In this document: piece by piece, positions 1-9,590 of the stretch
Layout of the letters: each line of letters begins with the position of its first letter
Position numbering within the stretch: position 1 is the stretch's first letter
NCBI GenBank assembly: GCA_013178275.1
Contig: JABLWZ010000004.1
Span: 124,001 to 188,000, forward strand
Direction: 5' to 3'
Origin: Bacillota bacterium
Lineage (GTDB): Bacteria; Bacillota; Ch66; Ch109
Length of the DNA: 64,000 nt
The notes under the pieces: model-generated
Database searches by the model: none
What the model saw: the letters and a program-made list of their open reading frames with translations, nothing else
What the model was told of the DNA's origin: nothing
Program-made: the position numbers and the translations under genes

Positions 1-74
1 ATTACCAGAAGTCCCTGGACGGGAATCCCTTCCCGGCCAAGAGGGGGCTATTAAGCCGCCTGGTCGGCCGCTAG
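1..74 (+). CDS. 3' end of an upstream tad-operon gene (partial)
   Basis: An open frame enters from the left edge and stops at TAG 72-74, 17 bases before the cpaF start. About 23 residues are visible, ending in a basic tail (RGLLSRLVGR). In tad loci the gene before cpaF is usually the MinD-like ATPase CpaE/TadZ, whose C-terminus often has this short basic character. That assignment is inference from position, because the visible part carries no diagnostic motif. Confidence 0.45.
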   Translation, partial: YQKSLDGNPFPAKRGLLSRLVGR

Positions 75-91
75 AAAGGAGCTGACGACGG

Positions 92-1498
92 ATGTCGCTG
101 CTGCAGCGATTGGATAAGAAGGAATCGCCGCTTCCGCCCGCGGCCGCGCTTCCCCGGCCGGTGGAAAAACCCAGCCGGCTGGTCCCGACTGCCAACGACC
201 AGAAGTACCAGGAGCTGAAAAACCAGCTCCACCAGCAGTTGATCGAAGAGTTGGGCATCGACTACGCGCACAACAAGAAGAACTCCTCGACGGTTCCCGA
301 GGAGGAGCTTAAAGGAAAGATAAGTTCCCTGATCAGCGAGGCCCTGGAGCAGATGACCGGCGGCATCATGCGCGCCGAGCGTTCCCGGCTGCAGGCCGAG
401 ATCCTGGACGAGGTCCTGGGCTTCGGACCGATCAACCCGCTGATCGACGACCCGACGATATCCGAGGTCATGGTCAATGGTCCCGACATGGTCTACGTGG
501 AGCGGGCCGGAAGGCTGGAACTCTCTACCGTCCGCTTCCGGGATAACGACCACGTGATGCACATCATCGAGAAGATAGTGGCCCCCTTGGGGAGAAGGAT
601 AGACGAGAGCAGCCCGATGGTCGACGCCCGGCTGCCCGACGGCTCCCGGGTCAACGCCATCATTCCGCCCCTGGCCCTGAACGGCCCCACCCTGACCATC
701 CGCAAGTTCGCCCGCACCCCGCTGCGGGTGGACGACCTGGTCCAGCTGGGAACCCTGACCCCCGAAATCGCAAACTTCCTGGAGGCCTGCATCAGGGGTC
801 GCCTGAACGTGATAGTCTCGGGAGGGACCGGCAGCGGGAAGACGACTACCCTGAACGTCCTCTCCTCCTTCATCCCCGAGTCCGACCGGATCGTGACCAT
901 CGAGGACGCGGCGGAACTGCAGCTCAACCAGCAGCACCTGGTGCGGTTGGAGACCCGGCCCCCCAACATCGAGGGAAAGGGGACGATAACCATCCGCGAC
1001 CTGGTCAGGAACTCGTTGCGGATGCGCCCCGACCGCATCATCGTCGGCGAGGTGAGGAGCGGCGAGGCCCTGGACATGCTGCAGGCGATGAACACCGGCC
1101 ACGACGGCTCGCTGACCACCGCCCACGCCAACTCCCCGCGGGACATGCTGGCCCGCCTGGAGACCATGGTGCTGATGGCGGGTATGGACCTGCCGGTGCG
1201 CGCGATCCGAGAGCAGATCTCCTCCGCCATCGATCTGGTAGTGCAGCAGGAGCGCATCCGGGACGGCAGCCGCCGGATCACCAAGGTGACCGAGGTGCAG
1301 GGGATGGAGGGCGACGTGATAGTGATGCAGGACATCTTCACCTTCGACCTGCAGGGCTTGGATGAGAGCGGCCGAATTCGAGGCGAATTCCGTTCCACCG
1401 GCATCCGGCCCAAGTTTATGCACAAGCTGGAGGCGGTGGGCATCCACATCCCCAACGAAACCTTTACCCCCGACCGATCGTACCGCTACCGGGTCTAA
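92..1498 (+). CDS. cpaF: Tad/Flp pilus assembly ATPase CpaF (TadA), type II/IV secretion ATPase
   Basis: Cytoplasmic hexameric ATPase that powers Flp (type IVb) pilus extension and retraction or related secretion. The 468-residue length is usual for the family. A helical N-terminal region (about 1-110) precedes the secretion-ATPase domain. The Walker A loop GGTGSGKTT lies near residue 245, followed by an Asp box (TIEDAAELQ), a Walker B region (RIIVGEVRSGEA) and the His box TGHDGSLTTAHANS. The ATG has a GGAGC ribosome site 7 bases upstream. It is followed at short spacing by tadB and tadC, so all are probably one operon whose promoter and pilin genes lie outside the window. Confidence 0.95.
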   Translation: MSLLQRLDKKESPLPPAAALPRPVEKPSRLVPTANDQKYQELKNQLHQQLIEELGIDYAHNKKNSSTVPEEELKGKISSLISEALEQMTGGIMRAERSRLQAEILDEVLGFGPINPLIDDPTISEVMVNGPDMVYVERAGRLELSTVRFRDNDHVMHIIEKIVAPLGRRIDESSPMVDARLPDGSRVNAIIPPLALNGPTLTIRKFARTPLRVDDLVQLGTLTPEIANFLEACIRGRLNVIVSGGTGSGKTTTLNVLSSFIPESDRIVTIEDAAELQLNQQHLVRLETRPPNIEGKGTITIRDLVRNSLRMRPDRIIVGEVRSGEALDMLQAMNTGHDGSLTTAHANSPRDMLARLETMVLMAGMDLPVRAIREQISSAIDLVVQQERIRDGSRRITKVTEVQGMEGDVIVMQDIFTFDLQGLDESGRIRGEFRSTGIRPKFMHKLEAVGIHIPNETFTPDRSYRYRV

Positions 1499-1526
1499 CC
1501 CGAGGCTAACAGAGGAGGTTTGCGCC

Positions 1527-2513
1527 ATGGCTTTTAGCGCCCAGATGCCGATAATAATCATCGCCTGCAGCTTCCTAACCGCGGCCTTTTTTCTGCTGGG
1601 GGTGCTGAAGATGACCCTGGGACGCCGGGCGTCGGTCGCCGAGCGGCTGAAGCGGATTGCCTCCGACAGCCCTGAGGCCTACTCAACGCCGGTTCGGGAG
1701 GAAAAGAAGAAGAGTCCCGGACTGCGCGGCTGGTTCAAGCAGGCCAGCCGGGTCTTTTCCAGCTTCTCCTACGCCCGCTCCCTGGAGAAGGAGATGATAA
1801 GGGCCGACCTGCCGCTGCGGGGAGAGGAGTTTCTTTTCCTCCTGGTCTGCACCGCCCTTTTCCTGCCCCTCCTGGTTTGGTTCCTGACCTCGAACATCGG
1901 CCTGACCGTCGTCCTGGGTCTGGCGGGGCTGACCCTGCCCTTCCTGTGGCTCCGGCAGGCCAAGCGGAAACGTATAGAACGCTTTAACGAGCAGATGGGC
2001 AGCGGGCTTTCCATCCTGACCAACTCGCTACGGGCCGGCTACAGCTTCCTGCAGGCGGTGGAGCTGGTCAGCCAGGAATCCCCCTCCCCCCTGGCCGACG
2101 AGTTCGGCCTCCTGATGCGGGAGATCAAGCTGGGGGTCACCACCGAGGAAGCCCTGTACCACCTGGGAGAGCGGGTGCCCAGTCCCGACCTCGAACTGCT
2201 GATCACCGCGGTGGTCATCCAGCGGCAGCTGGGGGGCAACCTGGCGGAGATCATCGACAACATCTCCCACACCATCCGCGAGCGGATACGCATCAAGGGG
2301 GAGGTCAAGACCCTGACCGCCCAGGGGAGAATATCGGGGATTATCATCGGTCTGCTGCCGATAGCAATTATAGCCATGATTTTTGTAATCAATCCTCAGT
2401 ACATGTCCCTGCTGTTCACCCACCCCTGGGGCCGCTTCATGATCGCCTACGGGGTGGTATCGGAGTTTATCGGAATCATGATCGTCCGTAAGGTTGTGAA
2501 TGTGGAGGTATAA
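1527..2513 (+). CDS. tadB: Tad pilus inner-membrane platform protein TadB
   Basis: One of the paired T2SS-F-domain membrane proteins on which CpaF acts. The 328-residue protein has an N-terminal membrane segment (IIIIACSFLTAAFFLLGV), a pair of hydrophobic segments near 110-155 and two more near the C-terminus. Between them is the cytoplasmic helical domain with the family pattern (LTNSLRAGYSFLQAVE, EEALYHLGERV, LGGNLAEIIDNI). The start is set by AGAGGAGGTT at 1511-1520; an earlier in-frame start at 1362 lies inside cpaF and has no ribosome site. tadC begins 3 bases after its stop, suggesting coupled translation. Confidence 0.93.
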   Translation: MAFSAQMPIIIIACSFLTAAFFLLGVLKMTLGRRASVAERLKRIASDSPEAYSTPVREEKKKSPGLRGWFKQASRVFSSFSYARSLEKEMIRADLPLRGEEFLFLLVCTALFLPLLVWFLTSNIGLTVVLGLAGLTLPFLWLRQAKRKRIERFNEQMGSGLSILTNSLRAGYSFLQAVELVSQESPSPLADEFGLLMREIKLGVTTEEALYHLGERVPSPDLELLITAVVIQRQLGGNLAEIIDNISHTIRERIRIKGEVKTLTAQGRISGIIIGLLPIAIIAMIFVINPQYMSLLFTHPWGRFMIAYGVVSEFIGIMIVRKVVNVEV

Positions 2514-2516
2514 ACC

Positions 2517-3479
2517 ATGCTGGCGAAACTGGCGCCTCAAACCATAATGCTGGTAACCCTGTTCTTCGCCTTCGGCTGCGTCTGCAGCCTGGTCATGTCG
2601 CTCGGCGGCCGGCGGCAGCGCAGGGTTAAAACCGACCTGGACCGGCTCGACTCCTGGTTCCAAAACGGGGCCGAGGCCCCGGTCACCATAGACGCGGCCC
2701 GGGAGAGGCTGAGCCTGCCCGTCCGGGAGCGGCTGATCCGCCCGGCCCTGAAGCGGATCGCACGGCTGTTCTACCGCTGGACTCCCGCCCAGAATGAGAC
2801 CGACCTGCCGCAAAAACTCCTGCAGGCGGGCAGCCCGGGTGGACTGAACGCCCGGGATTTTGCGGCCTTAAAGTACGGCCTCACCTTTATCCTAGGTATT
2901 GTAGCAGCCCAGGTCAGCACCTATCTGACCCCTAATATATCCACCCGCTTCATGATCGCGGCAGCCTTCGGCATCATCGGTTTTTTGCTCCCCACCTTCA
3001 TCCTGCGCTACCTGGTCAGGAGCCGCCAGGAGGACGTGGTCAAGCGGCTGCCCGACTCGCTGGACCTGATGCTGGTGAGCATCGAGGCGGGGATGGGTTT
3101 CGACGGGGCCCTGCAGAAGGTGGCCGATAAAAGCCGGTCAGTACTCGGCCAGGAGTTCTCCCGACTGTTGAACGAGATCCGGATGGGCAAGCCCCGCCGG
3201 GAGGCCATGCGCAGCATGGCGGACCGGATCGGTACCGAGGAGGTATCGGGGCTGGTGGGCGCGGTCATCCAGTCGGAGAGCCTGGGGGTGGGGATCAGTG
3301 GGGTGCTGCGCCAGCAGGCCGCCCTGCTCCGGCAGCGCCGCCGCCAGAAGGCGGAGGAGAAGGCGATGAAGGCCCCGATCAAGATGCTGATCCCCCTGGT
3401 GCTGTTCATCTTCCCGACGATCTTTATCGTGCTGCTGGGACCGGCGGCCATAAGAATGATTATGATGTTTGCTAGTTAA
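2517..3479 (+). CDS. tadC: Tad pilus inner-membrane platform protein TadC
   Basis: Second T2SS-F-type platform protein of the Tad apparatus, 320 residues. It shows an N-terminal membrane segment, a central hydrophobic pair (about 120-165), the cytoplasmic helical domain (RLPDSLDLMLVSIEAGMGFDGALQKV is the recognisable region) and a C-terminal membrane segment (IPLVLFIFPTIFIVLLGPAAI). The GGAGG at the end of tadB serves as its ribosome site, and the two genes are 3 bases apart. No prepilin or prepilin peptidase gene follows here, so the pilin part of the locus is expected to the left. Confidence 0.93.
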   Translation: MLAKLAPQTIMLVTLFFAFGCVCSLVMSLGGRRQRRVKTDLDRLDSWFQNGAEAPVTIDAARERLSLPVRERLIRPALKRIARLFYRWTPAQNETDLPQKLLQAGSPGGLNARDFAALKYGLTFILGIVAAQVSTYLTPNISTRFMIAAAFGIIGFLLPTFILRYLVRSRQEDVVKRLPDSLDLMLVSIEAGMGFDGALQKVADKSRSVLGQEFSRLLNEIRMGKPRREAMRSMADRIGTEEVSGLVGAVIQSESLGVGISGVLRQQAALLRQRRRQKAEEKAMKAPIKMLIPLVLFIFPTIFIVLLGPAAIRMIMMFAS

Positions 3480-3492
3480 GCGAGGAATATCG

Positions 3493-3855
3493 ATGCAGGA
3501 AAAACTGATCGTCTACAACCAGACCCGGGATGTCACCCTGGGCGACAGGGTGAGCGTCGCGGACGGTTTCTGGACCCGCCTGAAAGGGCTGCTGGGCCGG
3601 CGGGAACTGGAGAGCGGCGAGGGGCTGCTCCTGATCCCCTGCGCCTCGGTGCACACCATGGGGATGAAGTTTTCGATCGACGTGGTCTTCGTGTCGGTAG
3701 CCGGCCGGGTCCTCAGGGTCGTTCCCCGGCTGGCCCCGGGGAAAATCGGGGCTTCGGTGCGGGGCGCCCGGTACGTTCTCGAACTCCCGGCCGGAGGCGC
3801 CGTCGGGGTGGAGCCGGGAGACCAGATCGTCTGGCGTATTTGTGAGCAAAATTAA
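3493..3855 (+). CDS. DUF192 family protein
   Basis: A 120-residue DUF192 protein with the family hallmarks: the WTRLKGLLGR segment, the LLIPCASVHTMGMKFSIDVVFV core and the C-terminal ELPAGG turn. Its biochemical role is not established, but DUF192 genes often sit at the end of tad/pilus operons in Firmicutes, which fits here. The ATG at 3493 follows GCGAGGA just after the tadC stop. An in-frame ATG at 3469 inside the tadC 3' end would add eight residues not typical of the family. It is probably cotranscribed with cpaF-tadB-tadC. Confidence 0.85.
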   Translation: MQEKLIVYNQTRDVTLGDRVSVADGFWTRLKGLLGRRELESGEGLLLIPCASVHTMGMKFSIDVVFVSVAGRVLRVVPRLAPGKIGASVRGARYVLELPAGGAVGVEPGDQIVWRICEQN

Positions 3856-3868
3856 GCATACTAGTAGC

Positions 3869-3930
3869 GAAGAAAACTTGGCTGTCGCCAAGCCTCTGGC
3901 GCAAGCGATAGCCTTAGTTGCACTTGCTTA
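3869..3930 (+). repeat. Dispersed intergenic element, copy 1
   Basis: First of three related intergenic sequences (others at 9889-9943, minus strand, and 13784-13832). Shared blocks are GAAAAAC-like, then CYTGG...GCCAAG forming a small hairpin, then a GGC/GCC-rich arm. Copies 1 and 2 also share CCTTAGTTGCACTT. Copy 1 runs straight into the perfect inverted repeat at 3931-3963. Confidence 0.55.
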
Positions 3931-3963
3931 TTATCAGAAAGTCCGGCTTATACTTTCTGATAA
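3931..3963. repeat. 12-bp perfect inverted repeat (stem-loop)
   Basis: TTATCAGAAAGT at 3931-3942 is exactly complementary to ACTTTCTGATAA at 3952-3963, with a 9-base loop. It has no U-run, so it is not a classical terminator. It directly abuts dispersed element copy 1; copy 2 is also followed by a stem-loop (9865-9884). Confidence 0.7.
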
Positions 3964-4006
3964 TGTAAGCCCATGAAGTCAGAGGTGATGGCTCCTGCCC
4001 AGCAAG

Positions 4007-4108
4007 ATGATAGCTCTGGCGCTGCTCCTCCTGATAGGGGGGACGCTGGCCTACGTGTTTTACGACAACGTGCTGTTGACCCTTTTCGGCAAAAAGAACA
4101 AGGTCTGA
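4007..4108 (+). CDS. Small single-pass membrane peptide (33 aa)
   Basis: The ATG-initiated frame encodes a peptide starting MIALALLLLIGGTLAYVF and ending in the basic tail FGKKNKV, which is a typical single-span N-out/C-in small membrane protein. AGAGGTGATGG at 3981-3991 is a good ribosome site but lies 16 bases from the ATG. An in-frame CTG at 3995 would suit the spacing better and add four residues. It sits convergent with the DUF554 gene, 11 bases from that gene's stop. No family is recognised. An overlapping 43-codon frame starting at 3988 looks non-coding. Confidence 0.4.
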   Translation: MIALALLLLIGGTLAYVFYDNVLLTLFGKKNKV

Positions 4109-4119
4109 TAGCGGGATAA

Positions 4120-4842
4120 TTAGAACAGGGCGAGCAGCGCCTTCAGCCAGAGGCTGAGCATAGGCAGCAGCGCAACCAGCACCGGAGCCACCAGCACCGC
4201 GGGCAGGAGGTTGCCGATCTTGATCCGGGTTATACCCATGATGTTGAACCCGATCCCGGTTATCAGGAGCCCCCCCGCGGACTTCAGTTCCGCCAGGATG
4301 GCGTCGTTCAACAGCGGCTGAATCCAGGAGGAGAGTAAGGCGATAAAGCCCTGGTAGACCAGCACCGAGATTCCCGAGAGGGCGACCCCCGGCCCCATCA
4401 CCGAGGCGAACACCACTGAACTCACCCCGTCCAGCATCGACTTGGCGTAGAGCACCGTATGGTTGCTGTTCAGGGCGCTCTCGATCGGTCCGAGTATCGC
4501 CATCGCGCCGACGCAGTAGACCAGGCTGGCGGTGAAGAAGGCCTTGGCCACCGATCCCTGCTCCTGCCCCGAGGCGAACCGCCTTTCCACCCATTCGCTG
4601 AGACGGCTGAAGCGGCCCTCGATGTCTCCCGCCTCGCCGAGTATCCCGCCTATCACCAGGCTGAATATGACTACCAGCACGTTCTGGGTGGAGAATGCCA
4701 TCTGCAACCCGATGAGTACGACGCAGAGGCCCAGTCCCTGCATGATGGTGTCGCTCATGGACTTGGGCAGCTTCTTGCCCACCATCCATCCCAGGACGCT
4801 CCCCACGATAATCGCCACGGTATTGACCAGCGTACCCCACAT
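4120..4842 (-). CDS. DUF554 family membrane protein
   Basis: A 240-residue multi-spanning membrane protein of the DUF554 (YdfK-like) family. Seen directly: an N-terminal MWGTLVNTVAIIVGS-type segment, the TIMQGLGLCVVLIGLQMA core and the glycine-rich GGLLITGIGFNIMGI segment, together with about seven hydrophobic stretches. The function of the family is not known; a small-molecule transporter is a guess. The start is chosen at 4842 because GGAGAG precedes it; an upstream in-frame ATG at 4899 has no ribosome site. It appears to be monocistronic. Confidence 0.85.
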   Translation of the reverse strand: MWGTLVNTVAIIVGSVLGWMVGKKLPKSMSDTIMQGLGLCVVLIGLQMAFSTQNVLVVIFSLVIGGILGEAGDIEGRFSRLSEWVERRFASGQEQGSVAKAFFTASLVYCVGAMAILGPIESALNSNHTVLYAKSMLDGVSSVVFASVMGPGVALSGISVLVYQGFIALLSSWIQPLLNDAILAELKSAGGLLITGIGFNIMGITRIKIGNLLPAVLVAPVLVALLPMLSLWLKALLALF

Positions 4843-4935
4843 CGTCAATTCTCTCCATTCGCCGATATAATGTAAGGCTGTTAACCTTAAAGCCGGCAAC
4901 AGCCTCTGAAGGAACGTAATATTATCAACTCTGGG

Positions 4936-5651
<716 letters not shown>

Positions 5652-5655
<4 letters not shown>

Positions 5656-6425
5656 GCCACGGTTACCCCCTTCCCCAGGTAGGCTTCGAGCACCTGCGGG
5701 TTCTCGCGGATCTCCTCGGGCAGGCCCTCGGCGATAATCTGTCCAAAGTCCATCACCACCAGCCGCTCGCACAGGTTCATCACCAGGCCCATCTGGTGCT
5801 CGATCAGGAGTACCGTCAGGTCGAACTGCTCCTTGACGAACCGGATCAGTTCCACCAGCCAGGCTACCTCGCGGGGGTTCATGCCCGCTGCGGGCTCGTC
5901 CAACAGCAGAAGGCTGGGCTCCAGGGCCAGGGCGCGCGCTATCTCCAGCCGCCGCTGTTCCCCGTAGGGGAGGCTGCCCGCCTGGTCATCCACCCGCCGG
6001 CCCAGGTTCAGGGTCTTCAACAGATCAATCGACTTCTCGGTGATCCGCTTCTCCTCAGCCCGGTAACGCGGGGTATGCAGGAAGGAATCCATCAGGTTGT
6101 AATTAACCCGGTTGTGGAACACCGCCTTCACGCTATCCAGCACCGTCATCTCCTTGAAGAGGCGGATGTTCTGGAAGGTACGGGCCACACCCCGAGCGGC
6201 TATTTTATAGGGATACAGGCCCAGGAGGCTCTGATCACGGAATTTTACTATGCCCGTAGAAGGTGGGATCATGCCGGTGATAAGGTTGAACACCGTGGTC
6301 TTGCCTGCCCCGTTGGGACCGATCAGGCCGACGATCTCGCCCTCTTCTATCGCCATGTTGAAGTTGTTGACCGCGCGAAGTCCGCCGAAGTCCTTGGTCA
6401 GTTCTCTAACTTCCAAGAGAGGCAT
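5652..6425 (-). CDS. livG: Branched-chain amino-acid ABC transporter ATP-binding protein LivG
   Basis: First ATPase of the HAAT importer, 257 residues. It shows Walker A GPNGAGKTT, the LivG-specific insert around ARTFQNIRLFKEMTVLDSV, a signature region (LPYGEQRRLEIARAL), Walker B LLLLDEPAAGMNP and switch LLIEHQMG. The ending GLPEEIRENPQVLEAYLG is typical of LivG. GGAGGTGG lies upstream of the ATG. The gene overlaps the end of livM by about 20 bases and the start of livF by 4, so all are expected on one transcript. Confidence 0.95.
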
Positions 6426-7434
6426 GTTTCCCTTCCACCTCCTTGCTGATGTCTTTGTTGCGTTTGGGGAACAGGAAACCGAGTTCCTTACCGCTGAACA
6501 GGCCCTGCGGTTTTAACAGAATGGTAACCACCAGAATCAGGGCATAGATGACTCCACGGAACTCCACGAAGGTTTGCCCCAGGACGATGCGCAGTCCCTC
6601 CAGCAGGAACACCCAGGCGATGGCGGTCACGATGGTGCCCGACATGCTGCCCAGTCCCCCCACCACCACGATCAGCAGGAAGTCGAAGGACTTCAGGAAG
6701 TCGTAACTGGTGGGGTGCACGTAGGGATAGCGGTAGGAGTACAACCCGCCGGCGAGCCCCGCCAGAGCGCACCCCAGGACGAAGGCCAGCACCTTGGTGC
6801 GGGTGGTGTTTATCCCCATGGCGTCGGCCGCTATCTCGTCCTCTCTAACTGTGATACACGCCCTCCCGTGGCTGGAATCGATAAAGTTCCTGAGCAGGAA
6901 TACCGCCACCACGAAGAAGAGGAAGATGATATCGAAGTTGGCCACCTGGGGCACCCCGGTCATCCCGGTGGCTCCGCCCAATGGCTCATATATTTTATTG
7001 GAGTTATCCATTATTACCTTGACAATAATCCCGAACCCCAGCATCGCTATCCCCAGATAGTCGGAACGGAGTCGGAGAATGGGCATCCCGACTATTAAAG
7101 CCGCCAGCCCGGCAACCAGGGTCGCTGCGACCAGGGCCAGCATAAAATAAAGCATGTCCCCGTGTCCCCACACCTTGCCGATAACTCCACCGGTATAGGC
7201 CCCGATCCCGTAAAAGGCGGCGTGGCCCAGGGAGAACTGACCGGTGAACCCGTAGATGATGCTCAGACCCAGGGCCCCGATAACGGTAATCAACGACTGA
7301 TCCAATACCCGCAGCCAGTAGTCGTTGGCAATCCCGGTGAACTCCACCACCTTGACCAGCCCGTAGAATGCCGCGATAACCAGTATGGACATCAGCGTCC
7401 GCCGTGAAATAGATTTCTTAATCATTTCGAGCAT
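6406..7434 (-). CDS. livM: Branched-chain amino-acid ABC transporter permease LivM
   Basis: Inner-membrane permease of the LivM type, 342 residues, with about nine hydrophobic segments. Recognisable family motifs are GLSIIYGFTGQFSLGHAAFYGIG near residue 60, the cytoplasmic coupling loop with GRACITVREDEIAADAMGIN near 190, and GGLGSMSGTIVTA near 265. Length and motif order are normal. The start at 7434 has GAGGGATGAT upstream; a second in-frame ATG three codons later is possible. It lies between livH and livG in the operon. Confidence 0.95.
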   Translation of the reverse strand: MLEMIKKSISRRTLMSILVIAAFYGLVKVVEFTGIANDYWLRVLDQSLITVIGALGLSIIYGFTGQFSLGHAAFYGIGAYTGGVIGKVWGHGDMLYFMLALVAATLVAGLAALIVGMPILRLRSDYLGIAMLGFGIIVKVIMDNSNKIYEPLGGATGMTGVPQVANFDIIFLFFVVAVFLLRNFIDSSHGRACITVREDEIAADAMGINTTRTKVLAFVLGCALAGLAGGLYSYRYPYVHPTSYDFLKSFDFLLIVVVGGLGSMSGTIVTAIAWVFLLEGLRIVLGQTFVEFRGVIYALILVVTILLKPQGLFSGKELGFLFPKRNKDISKEVEGKHASLGS

Positions 7435-7458
7435 ATTTTATATCATCCCTCGCCTGTA

Positions 7459-8355
7459 CTAGACCTTCTCCGGTCCGCCTTTCCCAAGGATGCCGGAAGG
7501 TCTTATCAGCAGTACCAGTATAAGTATCGAAAACGCTATGGCGTCGCGCAGCTGTGACGATATGAAGGCGGAGGTCAGGGTCTCCACCTGCCCCATGATC
7601 AGTGAACCCAGCACCGCCCCGGGGATTATCCCGATCCCGCCCAGGACCGCCGCGGTAAACGCCTTCAGGCCTGGCATGATCCCCATGAACGGGTAAACCT
7701 GAGGGTAGGCGAGGGTGAACAGTACGCCGCCCATCGCCGCCAATCCCGAACCCAGAGCGAAGGTGACCGAGATCACCGTATCGACGTTGATCCCCATCAG
7801 CCGCGCCGCATCGTGGTCGAAGGCCACCGTGCGCATGGCCATCCCGATCTTGGTATGGAACACCAGGTACTGCAGCCCGACCAGCATCACGATCACCAGG
7901 GCAGCGATCAGTATCTGCACGTCGGTTATGGTGATGCCGGCGATGACATGCTTGGTATTCTGGATGGGTATCGTGACCACTCGGTAGTTGGGGCCAAAAA
8001 CGAACTTCAGGCTGCAGAAGTACTCCAGGAAAAGCGAGACCCCCAGGGCGCTGATCAGGGCGGCGATCTTGGGGGCGTATCTCAGTGGACGGTAAGCGAT
8101 TCGCTCGATAGCTACCCCGAGCACGGTGCAGACGACTATGGCCATCAGGATGGAAAGCGGCAGGGTCATCCAACCGTAGGCGGCAAACAGGGTAAAGCCG
8201 TAAAAACCTACAAAGGCCCCTACCATAAAAACATCGCCGTGGGCGAAGTTAATCAGTTTTATGATTCCATAGACCATGGTATAGCCCAGTGCGATAAGGG
8301 CGTATACAAATCCCAGCTGCAGACCGTTGATGATCTGATCCAACAAGTTTTCCAA
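7459..8355 (-). CDS. livH: Branched-chain amino-acid ABC transporter permease LivH
   Basis: LivH-type permease of 298 residues. It begins NLLDQIINGLQLGFVYALIALGY, has the LivH coupling segment (AMRTVAFDHDAARLMGIN) and the GGIGIIPGAVLGSLIMG loop, and ends in a hydrophobic segment with RPSGILG. Translation appears to start at TTG 8355, with GGGAGGG nine bases upstream. A terminator-like hairpin separates it from livK, a common way to keep binding-protein mRNA in excess over membrane components. Confidence 0.95.
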   Translation of the reverse strand: MENLLDQIINGLQLGFVYALIALGYTMVYGIIKLINFAHGDVFMVGAFVGFYGFTLFAAYGWMTLPLSILMAIVVCTVLGVAIERIAYRPLRYAPKIAALISALGVSLFLEYFCSLKFVFGPNYRVVTIPIQNTKHVIAGITITDVQILIAALVIVMLVGLQYLVFHTKIGMAMRTVAFDHDAARLMGINVDTVISVTFALGSGLAAMGGVLFTLAYPQVYPFMGIMPGLKAFTAAVLGGIGIIPGAVLGSLIMGQVETLTSAFISSQLRDAIAFSILILVLLIRPSGILGKGGPEKV

Positions 8356-8389
8356 GTTAAGCTACCCTCCCACCGGGTTAAAGTGGAAA

Positions 8390-8413
8390 GGGAGGGGTTT
8401 TGAAACCCCTCCC
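8390..8413 (-). terminator. Intra-operon terminator between livK and livH
   Basis: GGGAGGGGTTT and AAACCCCTCCC form an 11-bp stem in the 68-base gap after livK. On the minus strand it is followed by only a weak U-rich stretch (TTTCC), so partial read-through into livHMGF is expected. Confidence 0.65.
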
Positions 8414-8423
8414 ACCTTTTACT

Positions 8424-9590
8424 TTAAGGAGCTACCGTGGTTACGAAGATCTGCTTTTTATCCTTGATCTGAAGGATGGCAGCAGCCTTTACGGAGTTGC
8501 CGTCGGCATCGAAAGAGGTCTTGCCGCTGACGGCCGCGAAGTCCTTGGTGTTCTGCATCGCCGCCCGAATCTTATCGGGTTCGTTGCTGTTGGCGGTCTT
8601 GATCGCATTGATCAGCAGGTTGGTGGCGTCGTAAGCCAGGGTCGCCAGCGCGTCAGGCACCGCGTTGTACTTGGCCTTGTACTCGTTGACCCACTTCTGC
8701 ACCTCGGGACGGGTGTCGCCAGAGTTGTAGTGGTTGGTGAAGTAGCCGCCTTCCATAGCAACCCAGTCGATCTCATTGGAATCCCAGCCGTCGCCGCCCA
8801 GGAACGTGGCCTTGATGCCCTTGTCCCGAGCCTGCTTGCCGATCAGGGAGACTTTCTGGTAGTAGTCAGGGAGGTAAAGCACTTCGACGTTCTGCTTGGC
8901 GATATTGGTCAGCACCGCCGAGAAGTCGGTGTCATTCTGGGCATAGGCTTCATAGGCCACGACCTTGCCGCCGCCAGCCTCGAAGTTGATCTTGAACTGC
9001 TCAGCCAGGCCCTTGGTGTAGTCGTTGCCCTGGTCAAACATGACCGCAGCGGTCTTCGCTTTCAGGGTCTCCAGAGCGAACTTCGCACCCACCTTGCCCT
9101 GGAACGGGTCGATGAAGCAGGCGCGGAAGACGAACTCTTTACGTTTGCCGTTGTCAACGGTAACCTTGGGGTTGGTGGCGGTGTTGGAGATCTGCACCAC
9201 CTTGGCGGCGTTGGTCACTTCCGAGATGGGGATGGTGGCCTTGGAGGTAACCGAACCCACGATGCACTGAACCTTGTCCTGCTTAATGAGTTTGTCCGCC
9301 ACGTTTACCGCTTCGGTAGCGTCGTTGCGGTCGTCAGCGATAACGAACTCGATCTTATAGTCGCCAGCCTTCATGCCGGCCTGCTCTAACGCCAGCATGA
9401 ATCCATTTTTCGAGGACTCGCCAAAGGTCTTAACGTCACCAGTCAGGGGAGTGATCAGACCGATCTTGATGACCTTTTCCCCGCTGGGTGCGGCAGGCTG
9501 CTGGGCCGGTTTGCTGGAACAGCCGGTAGCCAACAAGGAGACCCCCACCAGGATTACCAAAAGAATGTACCCGATCTTCTTCAACTTCAT
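8424..9590 (-). CDS. livK: Branched-chain amino-acid ABC transporter substrate-binding lipoprotein LivK
   Basis: Extracellular solute-binding protein of the HAAT importer, 388 residues. It has a lipoprotein signal (hydrophobic VILVGVSLLATGCSS, lipobox Cys near residue 24), so it is membrane-anchored outside the cell. The periplasmic-binding-protein type 1 fold is shown by KIGLITPLTGDVKTFGES, the GSVTSKATIPISEV ligand region and DYYQKVSLIGKQARDKG. The ligand may be any branched-chain or related amino acid; the sequence does not settle which. GGAGGGAAATC lies upstream of the ATG. It heads the operon. Confidence 0.93.
   Translation of the reverse strand: MKLKKIGYILLVILVGVSLLATGCSSKPAQQPAAPSGEKVIKIGLITPLTGDVKTFGESSKNGFMLALEQAGMKAGDYKIEFVIADDRNDATEAVNVADKLIKQDKVQCIVGSVTSKATIPISEVTNAAKVVQISNTATNPKVTVDNGKRKEFVFRACFIDPFQGKVGAKFALETLKAKTAAVMFDQGNDYTKGLAEQFKINFEAGGGKVVAYEAYAQNDTDFSAVLTNIAKQNVEVLYLPDYYQKVSLIGKQARDKGIKATFLGGDGWDSNEIDWVAMEGGYFTNHYNSGDTRPEVQKWVNEYKAKYNAVPDALATLAYDATNLLINAIKTANSNEPDKIRAAMQNTKDFAAVSGKTSFDADGNSVKAAAILQIKDKKQIFVTTVAP

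Noticed and set aside
71..1561. Long minus-strand frame opposite cpaF
   Set aside because: Shadow of a GC-rich coding region; repetitive Gly/Gln/His/Val composition and no ribosome site. The same applies to most long frames opposite other genes.
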